From contig MDHJ01000001.1 of NCBI GenBank assembly GCA_002150995.1, forward strand, positions 434,001 through 498,000: DNA of 64,000 bases. Direction: 5' to 3'. Shown here piece after piece: positions 36,333 to 46,634 of this stretch (positions are counted from its first letter, which is position 1; the number at the start of each line of letters is the position of its first letter). The position numbers were made by a program, and so were the translations under genes. This DNA comes from Clavibacter michiganensis (GTDB lineage: Bacteria; Actinomycetota; Actinomycetes; Actinomycetales; Microbacteriaceae). A model generated the notes under the pieces. That model made no database searches. It was not told where the DNA came from and saw nothing but the letters and a program-made list of their open reading frames with translations.

Positions 36333-36949
36333 TCAGGCGCAGTGGCTGTTCTTGAAGTCCGGCACCGAGAGGTAGTAGCCCCGCTGGATGCAGCCGGGCG
36401 CTCCGTTGGTCACCCCGACCAGGAACGTCACGATCGCTCCGGCGATGCCGCAGAGGCCGGCACCCACGCCGGGGGTCGCGCAGATGAAGCCCACGGCGAC
36501 GGCGCCCCCGACCGAGAAGAAGGTCCTGAGCTCCCAGGCGGCGAGATGGATCGTCGTCCAGTGCGTGAACGCGCGCTTCACGCGATTCCAGAGGTGGCCC
36601 AGCCCGTCGGACTGCGCGATCGGGTCCGCCGACGCGACGCGCGGTGCATCGGGGCCATGCAGCCCGGCGGGGTCGACCGACGGCTGCCGGAGGTGCCCTG
36701 CGGCGGCGTCGACCGCGGAGGTGCCGCGGGTGCGGGAAGCCGCGACGGCGGCCGAGGCGGCGGGGGATGGCCGTCGGCGGCCCGTGCGGGCACGGCGGCG
36801 GCCATCCCGCCGAGCAGCGCGAGGGTCACGCCGATGCCGGCGAGGGCCGTCCCCCGGCTGCGACGGCGGCGGGGCGGGGCGAGGGGGGCGGCAGCCCTGC
36901 GGCGGTTCGAGGGCGTCGGTGCGTGCGGTGCGTGCGGTGCGTCGTGCAT
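36333..36949 (-). pseudogene. Secreted Gly/Cys-rich protein, one frameshift
   Basis: ATG 36949 starts a His/Pro and Arg-rich head, then a signal-peptide-like segment (GTALAGIGVTLALLGGMAAAVPARAAD). At the G5 run 36762-36766 (C5 in the gene) the frame changes; adding one base gives ASAAVAASRTRGTSAVDAAAGHL and DPIAQSDGLGHLWNRVKRAF, then a hydrophobic Gly-rich region with cysteines (VGGAVAVGFICATPGVG and LCGIAGAIVTFLVGVTN) and the end GYYLSVPDFKNSHCA. The C-terminal half recalls small hydrophobic secreted peptides or class II bacteriocin precursors, but no family was recognised. Restored length about 205 residues. Confidence 0.6.
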
Positions 36950-37178
36950 GGTCGTTCTCCGATCCACGGTGCGGATGTGCTTCCTGTCTGGGATCCGGCC
37001 GCCGGACACCGCGAGGGGGCCGGGCCGTGCGTGAGGCGTGGCAGGAACCTATGCCCCGTCAGACGATCGTCTGGGACTTGTCCACAGGGGTGGACGCCCG
37101 TCCGCCGACGACCGCGGGATCCGGCAGGCCGGGCTGGTACCGTCCGGCGACCCGACCGGTACGGAACAGGGGATGCGC

Positions 37179-37937
37179 ATGGACAACAGGAGAGCCGAGA
37201 TGCTGCGCGTGCGGCAGGAGATCATCGACGCCGCGGGTGCGCTCTTCGCGCGCCTCGGCTACGAGGGCACCACGTTCTCGCGGGTGGCCCGGGAGATGGG
37301 GCGGCCGAAGTCCGTCATCGGCTACCACCTGTTCCCGTCGAAGGCGTCGCTGGCGGAGGCGGTGGTGTCCATCGAGTCCGCGCGGTGGCGGCTGACGGTG
37401 GAGGCGCTGGAGCGGGCGCAGGTCCCCCGTGGCGTCGAGCGGCTGCTCTCCCTCGTGCTGACGTGCGCGCGCGACGTGAGCCGCCGGCCCGAGAGGGCGG
37501 GCGCGGTCCGACTGCGTCTCGACCTGCCCGTCCTCGGGATCGAGCCGCGCGACGCGTTCGACTGGGCCGGCTTCACGCGCACCTGCCTGCAGCAGGAGCC
37601 GGGTCTCGACGGGGCGCCCCCGGCCGAGGTGGAGGCGACGACGGAGCTCCCGCTGGACGCGACCTTCGGCATCGTCCTCTGCCACGCGACCCGACAGGGG
37701 CGCTGCACGCTGGACGCGCGTCTGGCGACGCTCTGGACGTCGCTGCTGCAGGAGGCGGGAGTCCCGGGGGCGGCGGCCCTGGTGGCGCGCGTGACCGCGT
37801 CGCCCCTCCTCCTCGACATCGCGGCGGAGGTCGAGGAGCTCCTCCGCGACACGGAGCCCCTCCCCGCCCGTCGGCCGGGCGGAGCGCCACTGTCCTCCGG
37901 GGGTGCGCGCCCGTCCGGGCGCGGGACCCGGGCCTAG
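37179..37937 (+). CDS. TetR-family transcriptional regulator (paralogue of 32826)
   Basis: 252 residues. HTH EIIDAAGALFARLGYEGTTFSRVAREMGRPKSVIGYHLFPSK almost repeats the recognition region of the regulator at 32826. ATG 37179 is chosen because CAGGGG ends seven bases upstream; ATG 37173 would be too close. A Gly/Pro/Ser-rich tail follows. The stop lies nine bases before the lipoate ligase start, whose leaderless -10 is inside the 3' end of this gene. Confidence 0.85.
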   Translation: MDNRRAEMLRVRQEIIDAAGALFARLGYEGTTFSRVAREMGRPKSVIGYHLFPSKASLAEAVVSIESARWRLTVEALERAQVPRGVERLLSLVLTCARDVSRRPERAGAVRLRLDLPVLGIEPRDAFDWAGFTRTCLQQEPGLDGAPPAEVEATTELPLDATFGIVLCHATRQGRCTLDARLATLWTSLLQEAGVPGAAALVARVTASPLLLDIAAEVEELLRDTEPLPARRPGGAPLSSGGARPSGRGTRA

Positions 37938-37946
37938 GCTGGCCGG

Positions 37947-38996
37947 ATGCATGGTGAGTACAAGGTCCCCGGCGGCAAGCTCGTCGTGGTCGACCTGGAC
38001 GTGACCGACGGCCGCATCTCGGGGTTCCGCCTCGCGGGCGACTTCTTCCTCGAGCCGGACGACGCGCTGGAGGCGATCGACCGGGCGGTGAACGGCCTCC
38101 CCGAGGACAGCGACGCGAACGCCATCGCCGCCGCCATCCGCCGTGCGCTCCCGCCGCAGGCCGTGCTCCTCGGCTTCTCGCCCGAGGCCGTCGCCGTCGC
38201 CATCCGCCGCTCCCTCGCCCGCGCCACGAACTGGGGCGACTACGAGTGGGAGGTCATCCACGACCGCGCCTACCGTCCCGTCGAGCAGATGGCCCTCGAC
38301 CAGGTGCTCGCCGAGGAGGTCGGCGCGGGACGCCGGAACCCCACGCTGCGCATCTGGGAGTGGGACCAGCCGGCCGTCGTCATCGGCAGCTTCCAGTCGC
38401 TCCGCAACGAGGTCGACGCGGAGCAGGCCGCCGCCCACGGCTTCGACGTCGTCCGCCGGGTCTCCGGCGGCGGCGCCATGTACATGGAGGCGGGCGCCGT
38501 CATCACGTACTCGATCTACGCGCCCGTCGACCTCGTGCAGGGCATGACGTTCGCCGACTCGTACGCCTACCTCGACGAGTGGGTCATCACCGCGCTGCGC
38601 TCGCTCGGCATCGACGCCTCCTACCAGCCGCTCAACGACATCACGAGCCCCACCGGCAAGATCGGCGGCGCCGCCCAGAAGCGCCTGGGCGCCGGCGCCG
38701 TGCTGCACCACGTCACCATGAGCTACGACATGGACGGCGAGAAGATGGTGCAGGTGCTCCGCATCGGCCGCGAGAAGATCAGTGACAAGGGCATCACGAG
38801 CGCCGCCAAGCGCGTGGACCCGCTGCGCAGCCAGACCGGCATGAGCCGCGCCGAGATCATCGACCGGATGAAGGCCACCTTCACGGGCCTCTACGGCGGG
38901 AAGCCCGGCGAGGTCACGCCCGAGGAGTGGGCGAAGACGCGCCAGCTGGTGGCCGACAAGTTCTCCACGTCGGAGTGGCTCACGCGCGTCCCCTGA
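37947..38996 (+). CDS. lplA: Lipoate-protein ligase A family
   Basis: 349 residues. An N-terminal 90-residue accessory domain (KLVVVDLDVTDGRISGFRLAGDFFLEPDDALE) of the LplA C-terminal type is placed before the catalytic BPL/LplA core: EQMALDQVLAEEVGAGRRNPTLRIW, FDVVRRVSGGGAMYMEAGAVITYSI, GKIGGAAQKRLGAGAVLHH. Attaches lipoate (or octanoate) to 2-oxoacid dehydrogenase E2 proteins. TAGGCT (37935-37940) ends six bases before ATG 37947. Confidence 0.9.
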   Translation: MHGEYKVPGGKLVVVDLDVTDGRISGFRLAGDFFLEPDDALEAIDRAVNGLPEDSDANAIAAAIRRALPPQAVLLGFSPEAVAVAIRRSLARATNWGDYEWEVIHDRAYRPVEQMALDQVLAEEVGAGRRNPTLRIWEWDQPAVVIGSFQSLRNEVDAEQAAAHGFDVVRRVSGGGAMYMEAGAVITYSIYAPVDLVQGMTFADSYAYLDEWVITALRSLGIDASYQPLNDITSPTGKIGGAAQKRLGAGAVLHHVTMSYDMDGEKMVQVLRIGREKISDKGITSAAKRVDPLRSQTGMSRAEIIDRMKATFTGLYGGKPGEVTPEEWAKTRQLVADKFSTSEWLTRVP

Positions 38997-38998
38997 GC

Positions 38999-39233
38999 CC
39001 TCGCGTCGTGCGATGGAGGGGCGCCGCGGCCACCCTGTCCGGCTGACGAAGGCGGCCTGTCCGATCGGCGTCGGACGCGGGCGGCCTCCCGCGCGCGGCG
39101 GCTAGGGTCCTGTCCGTCGTCGTTCCCGACCCCGCGGGGCCGAGCGGCGACGAGCGGGGCGACCGAACCTCCTCCGGGTGGCTGCGATCGCGACCGCGGG
39201 CGGCTCCGTGACGGCCATCGATCGCGGAGCGGT
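38999..39233. other. Intergenic region between lplA and GNAT gene
   Basis: About 300 bases from the lplA stop to the GNAT stop. The region ends with a 12-bp terminator hairpin for the GNAT gene; a TAGGGT near 39103 looks like a -10 but no plausible gene follows it. Confidence 0.4.
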
Positions 39234-39261
39234 CTCGCGGGGCGCGCATGCGCCCCGCGAG
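39234..39261 (-). terminator. Terminator hairpin of the GNAT gene
   Basis: Perfect 12-bp stem (39234-39245 with 39250-39261), GCAT loop, 40 bases beyond the stop on the minus strand. Confidence 0.7.
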
Positions 39262-39300
39262 CGACCCGCCGAAGGGACCGCGCGACGCATGGCCCGCGGA

Positions 39301-39584
39301 TCAGCCGCGCTCCAGCAGCTCCCGGTAGTCCGGGTGCTCGTCGATCCACTCGGCCACGAACGGGCAGGCGGCCACGACCGTGCGCGATCCCTCCCGCACG
39401 TCGTCGAGGGCGGCCCGCACGAGCTCGCCGCCGAGCCCGCCGCGCCGCTTCGCGGGTCGACCTCGGTGTGGGTGAAGACGATGCGGTCGCCCTGGATCAG
39501 GTAGTCCGCGAAGCCCGCGCGCTCGCCGTCGAGCCACAGCGTGTAGCGCGAGCCGTCGGGGTCGTGGGTCACGTCGACGCTCAT
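39301..39584 (-). pseudogene. Small GNAT-type (GCN5-related, YidJ-like) acetyltransferase, one frameshift
   Basis: ATG 39584 reads MSVDVTHDPDGSRYTLWLDG and ERAGFADYLIQGDRIVFTHTEVD; the frame then changes at the GGG at 39454-39456. Adding one base gives PAKRRGGLGGELVRAALDDV, the acetyl-CoA loop, and CPFVAEWIDEHPDYRELL, i.e. a complete 94-residue small GNAT (N-acetyltransferase of the YjdJ/GtnA type). TAGTGT (39591-39596, minus strand) ends six bases before the ATG. Confidence 0.75.
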
Positions 39585-39688
39585 CCCGCCACACTAGGCG
39601 CGCTCCCGCGCGGAGTCGATCCGCCGGGACGCCGGGTTACCCTGGACGAGCCCGCTACCCGGGCGCACCCCTACCCCCGGAGCATCAC

Positions 39689-40584
39689 GTGACCGCCGAC
39701 ATCCGCCGCCGCAGCATCCTCGCCGCCGCGCTCGCGGTCCCCGTGACCGCCGTCCTCGCCGCCTGCACGCGACAGGACCCCGCCCCCGCGCGACCCGCGA
39801 CGCGGGCGACGGCGGCCAGGCCTCCGCGTCCGACGCCGCGCCCGCCGTCACCTCCGTCGAGCCCGCGGAGCTGTCCGTCTCGGGCGGGCAGACGGTGACC
39901 ATCGCCGGTGCCGGCCTCTCCGCGGCCACGGCCGTCATGTTCTCGGGCACCCCGGGGACCGACCTGCAGGTGGCCGGCGACGGGTCCGTCACGGTCGTCG
40001 CGCCCCGCTCCGCCGACTACGAGGACGGGACCGCCGACATCCAGGTCATGGCGGGCGATGCCGCGCTCACCGCCTCGACGGCCGCCTACACGGCCCAGAC
40101 GCCGGTCGACGCGCAGCTGCAGTACGCGTTGGCGCACTGGGACTCGTACAACCTCGAGGAGTACGGCGACTTCAACCCGTCCGGCGGCGACTGCGTCAAC
40201 TTCGTCAGCCAGACGCTCATCCAGCGCGGCTGGGAGATGACGTCGGAGTGGCACAACCGCGGCGGGGGATCCGACTGGACCTACGCGTGGATCCACGTGC
40301 CCTCCTTCGACCGCTGGCTCGCGGCCAACGCCTCCGCGCTCGGCGTGACGCGCCTCGAGCTCGCCGACCGCGACCGGCTGAAGGTCGGCGACATCGTCAT
40401 CTTCGACTGGAACCGCAACGACTCCGGCGACCACACGCAGATCGTCTCGGCCATCGAGCCGGGCGACGGCGGCACCGTCGTGAAGATGGTCGGCCACAAC
40501 CTCGACAACGACTACCGCGACCTCGACGAGACCATCACGGTCGAGCACCCCGGCGCCGAGGTGCACTTCTGGAGCGTCTCCTAG
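39689..40584 (+). pseudogene. Tat-type lipoprotein with TIG-like and amidase_6 domains, one frameshift
   Basis: GTG 39689 (GGAG six bases upstream) gives a signal peptide with twin Arg and lipobox (RRRSILAAALAVPVTAVLAAC). The frame changes in the C5 run at 39783-39787; one extra C gives RATRDAGDGGQASASDAAPA, a TIG/IPT-like domain (VEPAELSVSGGQTVTIAGAG) and a C-terminal amidase_6/CHAP-like domain with YNLEEYGDFNPSGGDCVNFVSQ (catalytic Cys), and DHTQIV (His). Likely a cell-wall-associated hydrolase. Restored length about 298 codons. Confidence 0.75.
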
Positions 40585-41078
40585 CGCGCGTCGCCGATCC
40601 CGCGTCCGAACCGCAGCAGGCGGTCGACGAGGAGCACGCCCAGCACGCCGAGCGCGTACGCCGCGAGGTCCAGCGGGTCGAAGCCCGTGCCGAGGAGCAG
40701 GCGCGACAGGGGCACGTGCGTCGCCCAGGTCTCGGGCCACCCGGTGATCTGCAGGAGCTCGATCCCCGTGCACCACACGAGCACGACGGCCCCGTGGGCG
40801 AGCGTGTCGACGCGCGGCATCACGGCGATGAGCGCCAGGTGCAGGGCGGCCGCGTAGTGCACGTCGGGCCAGAGCCCCCGCCCGTCGGAGCGGGTGACGA
40901 CCATGCCCGCGATCACGACCGCGAGGAGGGCTGCCAGCGCGAGGACGCGGCGCCGTGCGTGCCCGTCGGGCAGCCGGACGCCGCGGTCGACCGCCGGGGC
41001 GGCGTCGGCCGGGCGGTCGGCGGTCGGGACCGGCGGCTCGTCCCAGACGAACGCGTCCACATCCCCGGAATGGCGCAT
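40581..41078 (-). CDS. DUF2809-family membrane protein
   Basis: 165 residues with about four membrane helices; VHYAAALHLALIAVMPRVDT, VVLVWCTGIELLQITG and LGTGFDPLDLAAYALGVLGV are typical of DUF2809. TACGGT (41085-41090, minus strand) lies six bases before ATG 41078 (leaderless). Convergent with the lipoprotein gene, overlapping its stop by four bases. Confidence 0.85.
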   Translation of the reverse strand: MRHSGDVDAFVWDEPPVPTADRPADAAPAVDRGVRLPDGHARRRVLALAALLAVVIAGMVVTRSDGRGLWPDVHYAAALHLALIAVMPRVDTLAHGAVVLVWCTGIELLQITGWPETWATHVPLSRLLLGTGFDPLDLAAYALGVLGVLLVDRLLRFGRGIGDAR

Positions 41079-41166
41079 GCGCCCACCGTAGGGACCGCGG
41101 GTGGGAGAGCGCTCAGCCGGGGCCGGAGCCGGGGCGCTCCGGAGCCCCGGCGCCCCGGGTCCGGTG

Positions 41167-42807
41167 TCAGGCTCCGAGCGCGGCGTCCACGATGCGCTTG
41201 GCCTCTGCCTGAACCTCGTGCAGGTGGTCGAGCCCCACGAACGACTCGGCGTAGATCTTGTACACGTCCTCGGTGCCGCTCGGGCGGGCCGCGAACCACG
41301 CGTTGGCGGTCACGACCTTCACGCCGCCGACGGCGGCCCCGTTGCCGGGCGCGCTGCTGAGCTTGGCCGTGATGGGGTCGCCCGCGAGCTCGGTGGCCGT
41401 GATGGCGTCCCCGTCGAGCTTGCCGAGCGTCGCCTTCTGCGCCTTGGTCGCGGCGGCGTCCACGCGCTCGTACACCGGGTCGCCGAAGCGCTCCGTGAGC
41501 TCGCGGTAGAGGACGCTCGGGGTCTTGCCGGTGACCGCGAGGATCTCGGAGGCCAGGAGCGCCAGCAGGATGCCGTCCTTGTCCGTGGTCCAGACCGTGC
41601 CGTCCTTCCGCAGGAAGCTCGCGCCGGCCGACTCCTCGCCGCCGAAGCCCACGGATCCGTCGATGAGCCCGGGCACGAACCACTTGAAGCCGACCGGCAC
41701 CTCCCAGAGGCGGCGGCCGAGCGACTCGGCGACGCGGTCGATGACGCTGGAGGAGACGAGCGTCTTGCCGACGCCCGCGTCCTGCCGCCATTCCGGACGG
41801 TGCGCGTAGAGGTAGTCGATCGCGACGGCGAGGTAGTGGTTGGGGTTCATGAGCCCCGCGTCGGGCGTGACGATGCCGTGGCGGTCCGCGTCCGCGTCGT
41901 TGCCGGTGAGGATGTCGAAGTCGTCCTTGCGCGCGAGCACGCTCGCCATGGCGGACGCGGACGACGGGTCCATGCGGATCCTCCCGTCCCAGTCGAGGGT
42001 CATGAACGCCCACGCCGGGTCGACCTCCGGGTTCACGACCTCCAGGTCGAGGCCGTAGCGCTCGCCGATGGCCGCCCAGTACTCGACGGACGCGCCGCCC
42101 AGCGGGTCGGCCCCGATGCGCACGCCCGCCGACCTGATGGCGTCCATGTCGATGATCGTGCCGAGGTCGTCGACGTAGTGGCCGAGGAAGTCGTAGCCCT
42201 CGACCGCCGCCCGCGCCTCCTCGAGGGGCACGCGGCGCACGTCCGCGAGGCCGCCCGCGATGATCTCGTTCGCGCGCGCCGCGATCCAGCCGGTCGCGTC
42301 GGAGTCGGCCGGTCCGCCGTGCGGCGGGTTGTACTTGAAGCCGCCGTCGGCCGGCGGGTTGTGGCTGGGCGTCACGACGATGCCGTCGGCCACGTCGTCG
42401 TCGCCGTGCTGGTCGTCGCGGTTCCAGCGGAGGATCGCGTGGGAGAGGGCGGGGGTGGGGCACCAGGAGTCGCGGGAGTCGGCGAGCACGCGCACGCCGT
42501 TCGCGACGAGGACCTCGAGGGCGGTGTCCTCAGCGGGCTTCGAGAGCCCGTGCGTGTCGCGGCCGATGAACAGCGGCCCGGTGATGCCCTGCTCGGCCCG
42601 GTACTCGGCGATGGCCTGCGTGATCGCGAGGATGTGGTCCTCGTTGAACGCGGTCTTCAGCGAGCTGCCGCGGTGGCCGCTCGTGCCGAACGCCACCTTC
42701 TGCTCGGGGTCCTCCACATCCGGGTGGAGGTCGTGGTACGCCCGGATCAGCTCGTCGATGTCGATGAGGTCGGACGGGAGGGCGGCGGTGCCTGCGCGGT
42801 CATGCAT
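41167..42807 (-). CDS. pgm: Phosphoglucomutase (alpha-D-glucose phosphate-specific)
   Basis: 546 residues. Substrate loops [20 protein letters not shown], active-site serine loop [19 protein letters not shown] (phosphoserine), metal loop [13 protein letters not shown], sugar loop [12 protein letters not shown] and phosphate loop [13 protein letters not shown]. Interconverts glucose-1-phosphate and glucose-6-phosphate. ATG 42807 rather than 42843 because a CAGGAT -10 (minus strand) sits six bases before it. Divergent from pheA by 49 bp. Confidence 0.95.
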   Translation of the reverse strand: MHDRAGTAALPSDLIDIDELIRAYHDLHPDVEDPEQKVAFGTSGHRGSSLKTAFNEDHILAITQAIAEYRAEQGITGPLFIGRDTHGLSKPAEDTALEVLVANGVRVLADSRDSWCPTPALSHAILRWNRDDQHGDDDVADGIVVTPSHNPPADGGFKYNPPHGGPADSDATGWIAARANEIIAGGLADVRRVPLEEARAAVEGYDFLGHYVDDLGTIIDMDAIRSAGVRIGADPLGGASVEYWAAIGERYGLDLEVVNPEVDPAWAFMTLDWDGRIRMDPSSASAMASVLARKDDFDILTGNDADADRHGIVTPDAGLMNPNHYLAVAIDYLYAHRPEWRQDAGVGKTLVSSSVIDRVAESLGRRLWEVPVGFKWFVPGLIDGSVGFGGEESAGASFLRKDGTVWTTDKDGILLALLASEILAVTGKTPSVLYRELTERFGDPVYERVDAAATKAQKATLGKLDGDAITATELAGDPITAKLSSAPGNGAAVGGVKVVTANAWFAARPSGTEDVYKIYAESFVGLDHLHEVQAEAKRIVDAALGA

Positions 42808-42856
42808 GCCCCCATCCTGGCACCGGGGCCCGCCGAATCCCATCTAGGGTGCAGGC

Positions 42857-43813
42857 ATGCCCGCGACCTCCCGCCCCGACGAGACGTACAGCTACCTCGG
42901 CCCGTCCGGCACCTTCACGGAGGCCGCGCTCAAGCAGGTGGAGGCGGCCCGCGGCCGCACCTGGCGGGCGGTCAACAACGCGTCCGAGGCGCTCGCCGAC
43001 GTGGTGGCCGGCACCTCGGTCGCCGCGATGATCGCCATCGAGAACTCGGTCGAGGGCGGGGTCACCGCCACGCAGGACGCGCTCGCGAACATCCCGGGCC
43101 TCCGCATCCTCAGCGAGCACCTGGTGCCCGTCTCCTTCGACCTCGTGGTGCGCCCGGGCACGGCGCTCGCCGACGTGCGGACGATCGCCGCGCATCCGGT
43201 CGCCTACGGCCAGTGCCGCCGCTTCCTCGAGCGCGAGCTGCCCACGCACGGCCACCTGCCCGCGTCGTCGAACGTGCAGGCCGCCATGTCGCTCCTGGAG
43301 GACGGCACCGCCGACGCCGCCATCGCGCCGCCCCAGATCGTCGAGAGCCAGCCGCTCGAGGCCCTGGCCCGTGCCATCGGCGACAACCCGAACGCCGTGA
43401 CGCGGTTCGTGCTGGTCGGCCGGGCCACGTCGCTGCCCACGCGCACGGGCGCCGACAAGACGAGCCTCATCGTCGAGCTGCCCGACGACCGCGCCGGATC
43501 CCTGCTCGACCTCCTGGAGCAGTTCGCCACCCGCGGCGTGAACCTCGCGCTCATCCAGTCGCGGCCCATCGGCGACGAGCTCGGCCGCTACCGGTTCGTC
43601 ATCGACGCCGAGGGCCACGTGCACGACGAGCGGGTCGCCGACGCCCTCCTCGGGATCCGCCGGTTCAGCCCCCGGGTCACGTTCCTCGGCTCCTACCCCC
43701 GGGCCGACGGCGCGCCGAGCACCTACCGCGCCGAGTACGAGGACGGCGTCTTCCTCGAGGCGCGCGACTGGCTGCGGGCCATCCTCGCGGCGGAGCCCGG
43801 CGCCGGCGCCTGA
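42857..43813 (+). CDS. pheA: Prephenate dehydratase
   Basis: 318 residues. Catalytic domain begins YSYLGPSGTFTEAALKQVEA, with AAHPVAYGQCRRFL, the Thr-Arg-Phe motif NAVTRFVLVGR and the ACT regulatory domain carrying GSLLDLLEQFATRGVNLALIQSRP (phenylalanine-binding GALA/ESRP type). Makes phenylpyruvate for phenylalanine. TAGGGT (42845-42850) ends six bases before ATG 42857. Confidence 0.95.
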   Translation: MPATSRPDETYSYLGPSGTFTEAALKQVEAARGRTWRAVNNASEALADVVAGTSVAAMIAIENSVEGGVTATQDALANIPGLRILSEHLVPVSFDLVVRPGTALADVRTIAAHPVAYGQCRRFLERELPTHGHLPASSNVQAAMSLLEDGTADAAIAPPQIVESQPLEALARAIGDNPNAVTRFVLVGRATSLPTRTGADKTSLIVELPDDRAGSLLDLLEQFATRGVNLALIQSRPIGDELGRYRFVIDAEGHVHDERVADALLGIRRFSPRVTFLGSYPRADGAPSTYRAEYEDGVFLEARDWLRAILAAEPGAGA

Positions 43814-43840
43814 CGCGGCGCCTGACCGGCCGCGGCCGCC

Positions 43841-45208
43841 TCAGGCCCGGTCGCGGTCCAGGTCCTTCGAGCGCGCGCCCGTCGCGCGGCTGATCAGGTA
43901 CAGCACGACGCCGACTGCCAGCAGGATCGCGCCGAACAGCCACACCTGCCCGCTCTGCTGCGTGAGCAGCAGGACGCACGACAGCGTGCCGAGCACGGGG
44001 ACGACCGTCCACACGCGGAAGTGCTCGTGCTCGACCCGGTCGCGCCGGAGCACCAGCACGGCCACGTTGGTGCTGATGAAGACGAACAGCAGCAGGAGCA
44101 CGACGGTCTCGGCGAGGGTCCCGACGTCGCCCACCGAGGTCAGCGCGATGGCGACGACGGTGGTCGCCGCGATGGCGACCCACGGGGTGCGCCTCTTCGG
44201 CAGCACCTTCCCGAGGACGCCGGGCAGGAGGCCCTGCTCGGCCATTCCGTAGGTCACGCGGCTCGCCATGATCATGGTCAGGAGCGCGCCGTTCGCCACC
44301 GCGACGAGGGCGATCAGGCTGAAGACCCACGACGGGATCCCGGCGCCGGTCGCCTCGACCACCGCGAGCAGCGGCCCGGTGGACTCCTGCAGCTCCTCGG
44401 GCGGGAGGGCGGCCGAGCTCGCGAGCGCCACGAGCACGTAGACGACGCCGGCGGTCGCGAGCGACCCGAAGAGCGCCTTCGGGTACACGCGGCTGGGGTC
44501 GCGCACCTCCTCGGCGACGTTGGCGCTCGTCTCGAACCCGACGAACGAGTAGTACGCGACGATGGCGGCCGAGAGCGTCGCGAGCGCCGCGTTCGAGCCC
44601 TCCGGGAACTCGGCCACGCGCGACACGTCGCCGCGCCCGCCGCCGAGCATCACCGCGACGACGACGATCACGATCACGAAGCCGCTCAGCTCGACCACCG
44701 TCATGATGACGTTGCCCCGCATGCTCTCGGTGATCCCGCGGGCGTTCAGCGCCGCCACGAGCAGCAGGAAGACGATCGCCGCGGGGATCTGCGGCACGTC
44801 CATGACGGGGGCCAGCAGGCTCGACAGGTACTCGCCGGCGAACGCCAGTGACAGGCCGGCGGCGCTCACGACGCCCGCCGCGAGCATCGAGAAGCCCACG
44901 AGGAACGACACGATCGGCGTCCGGTACGCGCGCTCCGCGAAGATCGCGGCGCCGCCCGCCCTCGGGTACTTCGTGACCAGCTCGGCGTAGGAGCCCGCGG
45001 TGAGCAGCGCCAGCAGGAGCGCGACGACGAGCGGCACCCACAGGGCGCCGCCCACGTCCTCCGCGAGCGTGCCCATGAGCGCGTAGATCCCGGCGCCCAG
45101 GACGTCGCCCAGGATGAAGAGGAACAGCAGCGGTCCGGTGATCGCCTTCTTGAGCTTCGAGCCGTCGGCGGATCCGCCGTCCCCGTCCGTGTCCGTCGTC
45201 GTCGCCAT
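43841..45208 (-). CDS. APC-family amino-acid permease
   Basis: 455 residues with about twelve membrane helices. Begins KKAITGPLLFLFILGDVLGAGIYALMG, the conserved first APC helix, then YAELVTKYPRAGGAAIFAERA, YYSFVGFETSANVAEEVRDPSRVYPKAL (helix 6), and the ends VLRRDRVEHEHFRVWTVVP. Transports amino acids across the cytoplasmic membrane. Convergent with pheA (27 bp) and divergent from serS. Confidence 0.9.
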   Translation of the reverse strand: MATTTDTDGDGGSADGSKLKKAITGPLLFLFILGDVLGAGIYALMGTLAEDVGGALWVPLVVALLLALLTAGSYAELVTKYPRAGGAAIFAERAYRTPIVSFLVGFSMLAAGVVSAAGLSLAFAGEYLSSLLAPVMDVPQIPAAIVFLLLVAALNARGITESMRGNVIMTVVELSGFVIVIVVVAVMLGGGRGDVSRVAEFPEGSNAALATLSAAIVAYYSFVGFETSANVAEEVRDPSRVYPKALFGSLATAGVVYVLVALASSAALPPEELQESTGPLLAVVEATGAGIPSWVFSLIALVAVANGALLTMIMASRVTYGMAEQGLLPGVLGKVLPKRRTPWVAIAATTVVAIALTSVGDVGTLAETVVLLLLFVFISTNVAVLVLRRDRVEHEHFRVWTVVPVLGTLSCVLLLTQQSGQVWLFGAILLAVGVVLYLISRATGARSKDLDRDRA

Positions 45209-45353
45209 GCCGGTCCTCCCTGCGCCGCGCCGGGCGTGCGCCAGGCGGTCGCGCGCTCGCGCGACCCATCGAGCCTGGCCCGATCCGCCGTCCGCGTCCC
45301 GGTGCGGCGGCCGCCGCCCGGACGCGCCGGGGCCGCTTCGTTAGAGTGACGGG

Positions 45354-46634
45354 GTGATCGATCCGCAGATTCTCCGCGACCAGCCCGACCTCGTCATCGC
45401 CTCGCAGGAGCTCCGCGGCTCCTCCGTGGAGGTGGTCGACCAGGCGGTCGCCGCCGACTCCGAGCGCCGCCTCGCCATCACGGAGTTCGAGGGCCTCCGG
45501 GCCGAGCAGAACGCGCACGGGAAGCTCGTCGCGAAGGCGGACAAGGCCGACAAGCCGCGCCTCATCGCCGAGGTGCAGGAGCTGAAGGCGCGCGTCACGA
45601 CCGCGCAGGAGCGCGCCCAGCGGGCCGAGCAGGCGTTCGACGAGGCGATGCGGCGCATCCCGAACATCGTCATCGAGGGCGTGCCCGCGGGCGGCGAGGA
45701 CGACTGGGCGCTCGTCCGCGAGGTCGGCGAGAAGCCGTCGTTCGACTTCGAGGTCCGCGACCACCTGGAGATCGGGGAGATCCTCGACGCCATCGACATG
45801 GGCCGCGGCGCCAAGGTCTCCGGCGCGCGCTTCCACTACCTCAAGGGCATCGGCGCGCGGCTCGAGATCGCCCTGATGAACTTCGGGCTGGCGCGCGCGC
45901 TCGAGGCGGGCCTCGTGCCGCTCATCACGCCCACGCTCGTCAAGCCCGAGATCATGGCCGGCACCGGATTCCTCGGCGCGCACGCCGACGAGGTCTACCA
46001 CCTCGACGACGACGACCTCTACCTCACGGGCACCAGCGAGGTGGCGCTCGCCGGCTACCACGCCGACGAGATCCTCGACCTCGCCGCGGGGCCCGTCCGC
46101 TACGCCGGCTGGTCGACCTGCTACCGCAAGGAGGCGGGCTCCTACGGCAAGGACACCCGCGGCATCATCCGCGTCCACCAGTTCCAGAAGCTCGAGATGT
46201 TCAGCTACGTCGACCCGGCCGACGCGGAGGCGGAGCACGACCGGCTGCTCGCCATGCAGGAGCGCATGATGCAGGACCTCGGCCTCTCCTACCGGGTCAT
46301 CGACACGGCGGCGGGCGACCTGGGCTCGAGCGCCGCCCGCAAGTACGACGTCGAGGCGTGGATCCCCACCCAGGGCGCCTACCGCGAGCTCACCTCCACC
46401 TCGAACTGCACCACGTTCCAGGCCCGCCGGCTCGGCACCCGCTCCCGCGGCGAGGACGGCCGCACGAGCCCCGTCGCCACGCTCAACGGCACGCTCGCCA
46501 CCACGCGCTGGATCGTCGCGATCCTCGAGACCCACCAGCGGGCCGACGGGTCGGTCCGGGTGCCCGAGGCGCTGCGCCCCTACCTCGGCGGCCTCGAGAC
46601 CCTGGAGCCCGCCACGGCGGAGGCCGCTCGATGA
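45354..46634 (+). CDS. serS: Seryl-tRNA synthetase
   Basis: 426 residues. N-terminal coiled-coil arm ([27 protein letters not shown]) and class II catalytic core: motif 2 [22 protein letters not shown] and motif 3 [18 protein letters not shown]. Both tRNA-Ser genes lie 1-3 kb downstream. TAGAGT (45342-45347) ends six bases before GTG 45354. Stop overlaps the next start (ATGA). Confidence 0.95.
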   Translation: MIDPQILRDQPDLVIASQELRGSSVEVVDQAVAADSERRLAITEFEGLRAEQNAHGKLVAKADKADKPRLIAEVQELKARVTTAQERAQRAEQAFDEAMRRIPNIVIEGVPAGGEDDWALVREVGEKPSFDFEVRDHLEIGEILDAIDMGRGAKVSGARFHYLKGIGARLEIALMNFGLARALEAGLVPLITPTLVKPEIMAGTGFLGAHADEVYHLDDDDLYLTGTSEVALAGYHADEILDLAAGPVRYAGWSTCYRKEAGSYGKDTRGIIRVHQFQKLEMFSYVDPADAEAEHDRLLAMQERMMQDLGLSYRVIDTAAGDLGSSAARKYDVEAWIPTQGAYRELTSTSNCTTFQARRLGTRSRGEDGRTSPVATLNGTLATTRWIVAILETHQRADGSVRVPEALRPYLGGLETLEPATAEAAR

